Shown: positions 1 through 4,759 of the stretch, piece after piece
Layout of the letters: the number at the start of each line of letters is the position of its first letter
Position numbering within the stretch: the stretch's first letter is position 1
Source of the DNA: Actinomycetota bacterium
GTDB taxonomy: Bacteria > Actinomycetota > Acidimicrobiia > Acidimicrobiales > Iamiaceae
Direction: 5' to 3'
Assembly: GCA_017882935.1 (NCBI GenBank)
Contig: JADGOP010000204.1
Span: forward strand, 1-5,282
Length of the DNA: 5,282 bases
Position numbers and translations under genes: made by a program
The notes under the pieces: generated by a model
The model's input: the letters and a program-made list of their open reading frames with translations, nothing else
Databases searched by the model: none
Told to the model about the DNA's origin: nothing

Positions 1-498
1 GCGGCCGCCCTGCTGGTGGGCGCCACCGGCTGCGGCAGCAGCTCCCCGAAGGCCGGGGGCGCCTCGCCCTCGACGGCAGCGGGGACCACCGCCACGTCCG
101 TCGCCGCCGCGACCACCGCGCCGGCCGCCGCGACGGCCGTGCCCGCAGGCTCCGGCGTCCACGTCGACGTCGTCATCACCGGCACGCACGCCATGGTCAT
201 CAAGGGCGCGAAGGGACAGTGCGACCCGTCCACCAAGGCCTTCGCCTTCAAGGGCTCGGACTACCCCGTCCTGGGCCCGAAAGGTCTGTTCGCGGTCTCG
301 GGAGCGCACGGTGACCAGCTGCAGGACGCGATCCTCCTGACCCCAAGCACCGAAGACGGCGCCCTCGCCTCGGGACCGGCGGGGCTGAAGGTCTCGGCCG
401 ACGGCAAGACGGCCACGTTGGACACCGACACCCAGAACTCGACGCCCGCCGGTGGCGTCACCCACTACCACTTCAAGGGGACGATCACATGCGGATGA
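1..498 (+). CDS. Putative lipoprotein, tandem paralog A (5' end missing)
   Basis: The reading frame is open from base 1 to the TGA at 496-498, giving 165 visible residues; the true start lies left of the window. The visible N-terminus is the end of a hydrophobic signal peptide running into a lipobox-like A-T-G-C. The Cys (codon 31-33) is the likely lipidation site, so the protein is probably exported and anchored to the outer face of the membrane. About 40 residues of Ser/Thr/Ala/Gly/Pro-rich linker follow, then a compact domain of about 110 residues that starts near VVITGT and ends in GTITCG. Two further Cys (visible residues 74 and 164) bracket this domain and could form a disulfide. The domain aligns with that of the next gene. 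The Cys after the first strand and the terminal V/I-TC recall mycobacterial LpqH-type 19-kDa lipoproteins, but that is only a resemblance of layout. Function unknown. A GTG at 16 lies inside the signal peptide and is not the start. Confidence 0.82.
   Translation, partial: AAALLVGATGCGSSSPKAGGASPSTAAGTTATSVAAATTAPAAATAVPAGSGVHVDVVITGTHAMVIKGAKGQCDPSTKAFAFKGSDYPVLGPKGLFAVSGAHGDQLQDAILLTPSTEDGALASGPAGLKVSADGKTATLDTDTQNSTPAGGVTHYHFKGTITCG
475..480 (+). promoter_or_regulatory. Ribosome binding site for lipoprotein B
   Basis: AAGGGG lies within the last codons of lipoprotein A and 8 bases before the ATG at 489. This spacing favours 489 over the alternative ATG at 495. Confidence 0.55.
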
Positions 499-1031
499 CA
501 CCACGAACCACTGTCGGCCTCGCCCTGGCGGGCGCCCTGCTCCTGGGCGCGACCGCGTGCGGCGGCAGCTCGTCGGGCAAGGGCGCCGCGGCGTCGGCCA
601 CGACGGGTGGGAGCGGTGGCTCGGCAGCACCGACCACCACGGTCGCGGTGCCGGGCCTGACGGCCGATCTGGTCATCACCGGCACCAAGAACGCCACGAT
701 CAAGGGCACGAAGGGCGACTGCAACATCAGCACCAGCCCCGACGTCGGCACCAACGTCAGCTTCACGGGAGGGGACTACCCGAGCCTGGGCAGCACCGGC
801 TTCATGAGCATCGACGCTCCGCACACCAACCGGTACACCAACGGCTCCACCTCCGCCGCTCCTGGCCTCGTGAAGTTCGAGATCGGCGGCACGGGCGGCC
901 TGTCGGGCGACACCCCCAACATCACCGTGTCCGCCGACAAGAAGACCATCACCCTCGACACCGACGTCGAGGGGACCACGGGCACCGTGACCATCCACGA
1001 GAACATCAAGGGCACGGTCACCTGCAGCTGA
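489..1031 (+). CDS. Putative lipoprotein, tandem paralog B
   Basis: A complete 180-residue protein with a classic lipoprotein signal: basic N-terminus (MRMTPR), hydrophobic stretch at residues 9-20, then G-A-T-A-C with Cys24 as the predicted lipidated residue. Residues 25-57 are a Gly/Ser/Ala/Thr-rich linker and about 58-180 are a predicted beta-rich domain. Cys78 and Cys179 bracket the domain and are a likely disulfide pair. It shares with the upstream protein VITGT, IKG-x-KG-x-C, G-x-DYP-x-LG, VSAD-x-K-T-x-TLDTD and the terminal GT-V/I-TC, so the two are paralogs. The ATG at 489 is chosen because AAGGGG (475-480) sits 8 bases upstream; an ATG at 495 would form an ATGA overlap but is 14 bases from that site. 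The gene overlaps its neighbour by 10 bases, implying co-transcription and possibly coupled translation. No enzymatic motif is seen. Function unknown; an LpqH-like surface role is speculative. Confidence 0.87.
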   Translation: MRMTPRTTVGLALAGALLLGATACGGSSSGKGAAASATTGGSGGSAAPTTTVAVPGLTADLVITGTKNATIKGTKGDCNISTSPDVGTNVSFTGGDYPSLGSTGFMSIDAPHTNRYTNGSTSAAPGLVKFEIGGTGGLSGDTPNITVSADKKTITLDTDVEGTTGTVTIHENIKGTVTCS

Positions 1032-1053
1032 CGTGGCGCGTGGCAGGCGGGGG

Positions 1054-1068
1054 CCCCGGACCCCGGGG
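1054..1068 (+). terminator. GC-rich hairpin after the lipoprotein pair
   Basis: CCCCGG (1054-1059) pairs with CCGGGG (1063-1068) across a 3-base loop, 22 bases after the stop of lipoprotein B. There is no T-run after it, so it is not a canonical intrinsic terminator. It may be a weak, U-less terminator or simply GC-rich chance. It falls in the 116-base gap that separates the lipoproteins from the rhodanese gene. Confidence 0.3.
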
Positions 1069-1136
1069 ATCACGGCCGCAGCGGGACCGACGGGTACGAT
1101 TCGGGCTGGTCCCGACGTCCGCTCGGGCCGATTCGT

Positions 1137-1141
1137 GGAGG
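1137..1141 (+). promoter_or_regulatory. Ribosome binding site fixing the rhodanese start
   Basis: GGAGG sits 6 bases before the GTG at 1148. The frame is open for hundreds of bases upstream, so this site, together with where homology to rhodanese begins, decides the start. Confidence 0.75.
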
Positions 1142-1147
1142 AACGAC

Positions 1148-1468
1148 GTGACCGTGCCAACGATCGACGTGACGGACCTCGCGGCGCTGCCCGCGGGATC
1201 CGTGCTCATCGATGTCCGTGAGGCGGGCGAGTACGTCGAGGGGCACGTTCCCGGGGCCCGGCTCATCCCCCTCGGCGACGTCGTCGAACGGGTCGACGAG
1301 ATCCCCACCGACACCACGGTCTACGTGATCTGCCAGATGGGCGGCCGCAGCGCCAAGGCGGCCGGGTTCCTGCTCGGCCAAGGCATCGACGCCGTCAACG
1401 TGGCAGGCGGCACCGGCGCCTGGATCGCCGCGGGCGAGCCGGTCGTCACCGGCGAAGCGGCGGGCTGA
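1148..1468 (+). CDS. Single-domain rhodanese-like sulfurtransferase
   Basis: A 106-residue protein that is one rhodanese domain and little else, the usual size for GlpE/PspE-type stand-alone rhodaneses. Such enzymes move a sulfane sulfur from a donor such as thiosulfate or a persulfide to cyanide, thioredoxin or another acceptor through a Cys persulfide. Visible family marks are IDVRE (residues 21-25), EGHVPGA (31-37), the active-site loop C-Q-M-G-G-R-S with catalytic Cys62 and Arg67, and the C-terminal NVAGGTGAW (84-92). No signal peptide is present, so it is cytoplasmic. The GTG at 1148 is preceded by GGAGG at good spacing. The frame is open upstream to about 452, but that part is a shadow of lipoprotein B with Arg/His-rich low-complexity translation. 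The RNase D gene begins 4 bases after the stop, so the two are probably co-transcribed. The physiological donor and acceptor cannot be told from sequence. Confidence 0.92.
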   Translation: MTVPTIDVTDLAALPAGSVLIDVREAGEYVEGHVPGARLIPLGDVVERVDEIPTDTTVYVICQMGGRSAKAAGFLLGQGIDAVNVAGGTGAWIAAGEPVVTGEAAG

Positions 1469-1472
1469 CGGC

Positions 1473-2690
1473 GTGTCGGGCGGCTTCCGCAGGACCAGCC
1501 CCGCCCTCGGCAGCGACGAGTCCGACGTCGACGACGTGCTGTGGATCGACGACGACGCGCGGTTCGCCGAGGTCGTCGACGAGCTGGTCGAGGTCGAGGC
1601 CTACGCGCTCGACACCGAGTTCCACCGCGAGCGCACCTACTTCCCCCAGCTGGCCCTGCTGCAGCTCGCGTGGCCCGGGGGCTCGGTGCTCGTCGACCCC
1701 CTTGCCGTCGACCTCGCGCCGCTCGCCAAGGTCTTCGCGGGTCGAGCCGTGGCCGTCATCCACGCCGCCTCCCAGGACCTCGAAGTGCTCGAGCTGGCGT
1801 GCGGCAGCGTCCCCGGCGTGCTGTTCGACACGCAGGTCGCCGCGGGGTTCGTGGGCTTCTCCACCCCGTCGCTCGCCCAGCTGCTCGAGCGTCTGCTGAA
1901 GGTGCAGCTGCCGAAGGCCGACCGCCTCACCGACTGGCTGCGCCGCCCCCTCGGGCACGAGGCCAAGGTCTACGCCGCGGGCGACGTCACCCACCTGCTC
2001 GAGCTGCGCGACATCCTCGTGGGCAAGCTCGAGGCCCGGGGCCGGCTCGAGTGGGCAGCCACCGAGTGCGACTTGCTGCGCCTCAAGAGCCGGGGCGGTC
2101 GCAACCCGGAGCAGGCCTGGATGCGCATCAAGGAGGCGAGGTCGCTCAGCGGCCGTGCCGCCGGGGTGGCGCGCACCGTGGCCGCGTGGCGCGAGCGTCG
2201 CGCCGCCGACACCGACCAGCCGGTGCGCTTCGTGTTGCCCGACCTGGCGTTGGTCGGCATCGCGCAGCGGCCACCCACGTCGCTCGAGGAGCTGCGCGGT
2301 GTGCGCGGGCTCGACGGCCGCTTCCTGCGTGGTGGCGCGGGCGAGTCGCTGCTGGCGGCCATCCGTGAGGGCGTCGACGCGCCGCCACCGCCCAAGTCCG
2401 AGGTGCGCGACCCGATGCTCGACCGCGACCTCCGCCCCGCGGTCACGCTCGTGTCGGCCTGGATCGCGCAGCTCGCGCGCGACCTCGACCTCGACACCGC
2501 GCTGCTCGCGACCCGCTCCGACATCGAGGCCCTCCTCGGCAACGTGCCCGGGGCCCGCCTCGCCGAGGGGTGGCGCGCCGAGATCGTGGGCGAGCCGGTC
2601 CGCCGCCTGGTGCAGGGCGACGCGGCGCTGGCGTTCGACCGCAAGGGCGGGCTCGTCCTCGAGGACCGGGTCGGCCACGACCCCACCTGA
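1473..2690 (+). CDS. rnd: RNase D-like 3'-5' exonuclease with HRDC region
   Basis: A 405-residue protein of the DEDDy (DnaQ-like) exonuclease family, with the architecture of ribonuclease D, which trims 3' ends of tRNA precursors and other structured RNAs using two metal ions. Exo I is DTEF (Asp47, Glu49), followed by the HRERTYFPQLALLQ segment typical of RNase D. Exo II is HAASQDLEVL with Asp102, and Exo III is Y-A-A-G-D with Tyr167 and Asp171, so all catalytic residues are present. An HRDC-type nucleic-acid-binding region follows at about 212-300 (AWRERRA, RPPTSLEELRGVRGL), with a second helical, HRDC-like segment near 315-390. The length is close to that of E. coli RNase D plus a longer tail. 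The start is taken as the GTG at 1473, 4 bases after the rhodanese stop, without a strong ribosome site, so translation is probably coupled. A GTG at 1536 is an alternative and would remove 21 residues that precede the conserved region. Confidence 0.93.
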   Translation: MSGGFRRTSPALGSDESDVDDVLWIDDDARFAEVVDELVEVEAYALDTEFHRERTYFPQLALLQLAWPGGSVLVDPLAVDLAPLAKVFAGRAVAVIHAASQDLEVLELACGSVPGVLFDTQVAAGFVGFSTPSLAQLLERLLKVQLPKADRLTDWLRRPLGHEAKVYAAGDVTHLLELRDILVGKLEARGRLEWAATECDLLRLKSRGGRNPEQAWMRIKEARSLSGRAAGVARTVAAWRERRAADTDQPVRFVLPDLALVGIAQRPPTSLEELRGVRGLDGRFLRGGAGESLLAAIREGVDAPPPPKSEVRDPMLDRDLRPAVTLVSAWIAQLARDLDLDTALLATRSDIEALLGNVPGARLAEGWRAEIVGEPVRRLVQGDAALAFDRKGGLVLEDRVGHDPT

Positions 2691-2705
2691 CCCGGCGCAG
2701 CCGCG

Positions 2706-2773
2706 GCCCGCTCGCTTGGTGTCCGTACGTGGTTGCTGAGCAACCACCCACGGACACGAAAGAGGGAGCGGGC
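2706..2773. terminator. Nested inverted repeat, likely bidirectional terminator
   Basis: Three pairs of arms are nested around one centre. The outer arms are GCCCGCTC (2706-2713) with GAGCGGGC (2766-2773). The middle arms are GTGTCCGT (2719-2726) with ACGGACAC (2750-2757). The inner arms are GTGGTTG (2729-2735) with CAACCAC (2741-2747), closed by CTGAG. The middle and inner stems are separated only by a 2x2 mismatch (AC/CC), making a hairpin of about 15 paired bases. It lies exactly between the convergent RNase D (+) and alpha-glucosidase (-) genes, where a shared terminator is expected. Neither strand shows a clear T-run, as is often the case in high-GC actinobacteria. Confidence 0.7.
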
Positions 2774-2777
2774 GGCG

Positions 2778-4355
2778 TCAGGCGGGGCGCAGCACCAGGG
2801 CCTGGTCGGGCCCGACGACGCCGGTGTAGGCGCCGGGCTCGGCGGGCACCGCGTCGGAGCTGACGACCACCTGGTGCGGGCCGTCGAGGCTCACCTCGTG
2901 GGTCTCGCCCGAGGTGTTGATCAGCACCGTGCACACGTCGTCGCCGGCCGTGCGCCGGAAGGCGATCACCGGGGCCGGCGCGTCGAGCAGCGCCTCGTCG
3001 CCGAGCCGGAGCGCCTCCGACCCCCGGCGCACCGCCAGGAGGCGCCGGTAGAGGTGCAGGATCGACGAGGGGTCGGCGCGCTCGGTGGCCACGTTCCGGG
3101 TCTCGGCCTCGGGCGGGAAGGGGAGCCACGGCTCGGCGTCGCCGGGCGCGCCCCAACCGTGGCGCTCGTCGGCGCTCCACGGGATGGGCGCCCGACAGCC
3201 GTCGCGGCCGCCCGGGTCGACGACGCGGTCGGGGGGCACGTCGGCGTCGAGCAGGCCGAGCTCTTCACCCTGGTACAGGAACGGCGTGCCGCGCGCCGTG
3301 AGCAGCAGCACGGCCGCGGCCCGGGCGCGCGCCTCGGTGCGGGGGGCGTCGGCGGGCTCGTTCGGCCAACCGCTGTAGCGCGTGCGGTGGCGAGGCACGT
3401 CGTGGTTGGACAGCACCCAGGTGGGCCAGCCGCCGCGGTGGGCCAGCGCCTGCTCGGTGCGGGCCAGGTGGTCGCGCCAGGTGGCCGCGTCCCACGGGGA
3501 GTGCACCGGCAGGAAGTTGAACGAGAGGTTCAGCTCGTCGCCGTCGCCGTAGTAGGTGGCCATGCGATCGATGTCGAGCAGGTACACCTCGCCGACCATC
3601 ATGCGCTCGCCGGGGTAGCTGTCGAGCAGGGTGCGGATGCGGCGCAGCAGGTCGTGGGTGAGCGGCTCGTCGTGCAGCACCGAGTGGGGGAGGCCGGCCA
3701 CCTCGGGGGGGTCGTCGGGGAGGGTCGCGTCCTTGCCGATGCAGTGCACCACGTCGGCCCGGAAGCCGTCGACGCCCCGGTCGAGCCAGAAGCGCAGCAC
3801 GTCGTGCATGGCGGCCTCGACCTCCGGGTTCCCCCAGTTGAGGTCCGGCTGCTCCGGCAGGAAGAGGTGGAGGTACGACTGGTCGGTGGTGGGGTCGTGG
3901 GTCCAGGTGGGCTCGGGCGCGAACGAGGCGACCCAGTTGTTCGGGGGCTTCCCGCCGGGCAGCCGGTCACGCCAGACGTACCAGTCACGCTTCGGCGCGT
4001 CGCGGGCCGATCGGGAGTCGACGAACCAGGGGTGCTGGTCGGAGGTGTGGTTGGGGACCCAGTCGAGGATCAGCTTGATGCCGAGGGCATGGGCATCGGC
4101 CAGGAGGTGGTCGAAGTCATCGAGGGATCCGAAGAGGGGATCGATGGCACAGAAGTCACTGATGTCGTAGCCGAAGTCGGCCATCGGCGACCGGTAGACG
4201 GGAGAGAGCCACAGCGCGTCGACGCCGAGCCACGCCAGGTGGTCGAGCCGGTGGCGGATGCCCTCGAGGTCGCCCACGCCGTCGCCGTCGGTGTCGGCGA
4301 AGCTCCGCGGGTAGATCTGGTACACGACAGCGGACTTCCACCACGGCTCGGTCAC
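2778..4355 (-). CDS. GH13 alpha-glucosidase (oligo-1,6-glucosidase-like)
   Basis: A complete 525-residue glycoside hydrolase of family GH13, which cleaves alpha-glucosidic bonds with retention of configuration. The TIM barrel begins at once (AVVYQIYPRSF, residues 9-19), with a Ca-binding-like loop DTDGDGVGDL (21-30). Conserved regions are I, DWVPNH (98-103); II, GFRAD with nucleophile Asp201; III, GEV with acid/base Glu256; IV, SNHD with Asp319; and QPDLNW (169-174), the region V form typical of the oligo-1,6-glucosidase/alpha-glucosidase subgroup. A C-terminal beta domain covers about 440-525. No signal peptide is present, so it probably acts in the cytoplasm on short malto- or isomalto-oligosaccharides. 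The GTG at 4355 is chosen because homology starts there and AGGG (4365-4368 on this strand) sits 9 bases upstream. The frame is open 48 codons further, but that part is Pro/Thr/Ala-rich and unlike the family. No sugar transporter or regulator gene lies next to it. The exact substrate is uncertain. Confidence 0.94.
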   Translation of the reverse strand: MTEPWWKSAVVYQIYPRSFADTDGDGVGDLEGIRHRLDHLAWLGVDALWLSPVYRSPMADFGYDISDFCAIDPLFGSLDDFDHLLADAHALGIKLILDWVPNHTSDQHPWFVDSRSARDAPKRDWYVWRDRLPGGKPPNNWVASFAPEPTWTHDPTTDQSYLHLFLPEQPDLNWGNPEVEAAMHDVLRFWLDRGVDGFRADVVHCIGKDATLPDDPPEVAGLPHSVLHDEPLTHDLLRRIRTLLDSYPGERMMVGEVYLLDIDRMATYYGDGDELNLSFNFLPVHSPWDAATWRDHLARTEQALAHRGGWPTWVLSNHDVPRHRTRYSGWPNEPADAPRTEARARAAAVLLLTARGTPFLYQGEELGLLDADVPPDRVVDPGGRDGCRAPIPWSADERHGWGAPGDAEPWLPFPPEAETRNVATERADPSSILHLYRRLLAVRRGSEALRLGDEALLDAPAPVIAFRRTAGDDVCTVLINTSGETHEVSLDGPHQVVVSSDAVPAEPGAYTGVVGPDQALVLRPA

Positions 4356-4367
4356 GGCGGGACACCC
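4350..4367 (+). repeat. 18-bp direct repeat, copy 1 (at alpha-glucosidase start)
   Basis: This copy matches 4484-4501 at 16 of 18 positions; the first 11 bases, GGTCACGGCGG, are identical. It covers the start codon and the ribosome-site region of the leftward alpha-glucosidase gene, so it could be a regulator site. A shared 8-base core, GGTCACGG, occurs again at 4443-4450. Chance similarity in GC-rich DNA is possible. Confidence 0.4.
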
Positions 4368-4483
4368 TACGGTCGGTGTCGGTGCCGGCGCCGGATCCCC
4401 GGTGGTTTCGGTGCCTGCAGGGCCTCTTTGCAGCGAAGCGCAGGTCACGGACCTTGCCGAGTACGGTAATGCCGGGCTAGGGG

Positions 4484-4501
4484 GGTCACGGCGGTACACT
4501 C
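4484..4501 (+). repeat. 18-bp direct repeat, copy 2 (at possible -10 of the small gene)
   Basis: Second copy of the repeat at 4350-4367, in the same orientation and 134 bases away. Its right end overlaps TACACT (4495-4500), a possible -10 box for the rightward 59-aa gene. A regulator bound here could therefore touch both divergent genes; this is inference. Confidence 0.4.
4495..4500 (+). promoter_or_regulatory. Possible -10 element for the small Cys/His protein gene
   Basis: TACACT fits the actinobacterial TAnnnT -10 pattern and lies 36 bases before the GTG at 4537. No good -35 is seen at 16-19 bases upstream. TTGCCG at 4454-4459 is -35-like but is too far from this box and would pair only with the poor TAGGGG at 4478-4483. 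Confidence 0.3.
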
Positions 4502-4536
4502 CTCAGCCGGACCTTCGTCGATTGGGAGCTGGGCCC

Positions 4537-4716
4537 GTGAAAAAGGGTCGTCATCGCCGCTTCGAAGAAGCACGCGCACTCAAGAGAACGACCGACCCGT
4601 CCTTCGACGAGTTGATCGGTGGCGGGCGTGAAGAGCCCTGCCCCGAGTGCGACGCGCTGCCCGGTGCCGACCACGCCAGCTGGTGCCTGTTCGAGGAGTC
4701 CAAGGGCGACGACTGA
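4537..4716 (+). CDS. Small hypothetical protein with Cys/His cluster
   Basis: A 59-residue protein that I do not recognise. The N-terminal 20 residues are strongly basic (KKGRHRR, then ALKR), followed by PSFDELIGG, and then a cluster C-x2-C-x7-H-x3-C formed by Cys35, Cys38, His46 and Cys50. The tail is acidic (EESKGDD). The spacing is compatible with one bound zinc ion, although it matches neither the classical zinc knuckle nor a full zinc ribbon. The basic arm could touch nucleic acid. Both ideas are inference. The GTG at 4537 is preceded by GGGAG (4524-4528) with 8 bases between, a good site. The frame is open back to a GTG at 4402, but those 45 codons cross the promoter region and show no coding character. 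The gene diverges from the alpha-glucosidase and converges on the ClC gene. It has no signal peptide or membrane segment. Confidence 0.72.
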   Translation: MKKGRHRRFEEARALKRTTDPSFDELIGGGREEPCPECDALPGADHASWCLFEESKGDD

Positions 4717-4720
4717 GGCG

Positions 4721-4754
4721 CCTTGCCGAAGGGCAGGGACGCGCGGTGTGCGCG
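4721..4754. terminator. Two small hairpins between convergent genes
   Basis: CCTTGCC (4721-4727) pairs with GGCAGG (4732-4737) with one bulged T and a GAAG loop. CGCGC (4740-4744) pairs with GCGCG (4750-4754) around GGTGT. They fill the 43-base gap between the stop of the small Cys/His gene and the stop of the leftward ClC gene, where termination is expected. Neither has a T-run, so support is weak. Confidence 0.35.
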
Positions 4755-4759
4755 GCCGC

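Noticed and set aside
1095..1100. TACGAT as a -10 box for the rhodanese/RNase D unit
   Set aside because: It fits TAnnnT, but no -35-like sequence is found at normal spacing, so support is too weak to list as a promoter.
452..1147. Long in-frame extension upstream of the rhodanese gene
   Set aside because: The translation is Arg/His/Gly-rich low complexity, overlaps lipoprotein B entirely, and a strong GGAGG site marks the GTG at 1148 as the start.
1446..2747. 433-aa open frame on the minus strand
   Set aside because: It lies antisense to the rhodanese end and RNase D, has a biased Gly/Glu/Val/Arg composition and no recognisable domain. It is a typical GC-driven shadow frame.
2733..4469. 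578-aa open frame on the plus strand
   Set aside because: It is antisense to the alpha-glucosidase, which carries all GH13 catalytic motifs. The plus-strand translation is Val/Gly/Arg-rich without motifs.
4356..4499. 48-codon N-terminal extension of the alpha-glucosidase
   Set aside because: GH13 homology begins right after the GTG at 4355. The extension is Pro/Thr/Ala-rich, lacks a signal-peptide pattern and runs through the divergent promoter region.
4402..4536. 45-codon N-terminal extension of the small Cys/His protein
   Set aside because: It crosses the likely promoter and repeat; the GTG at 4537 has a well-placed GGGAG.
4486..4759. Continuation of the upstream ClC frame past the frameshift
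   Set aside because: CBS homology continues in the other frame to the TGA at 4760. The extension is antisense to the small gene and has no domain character.
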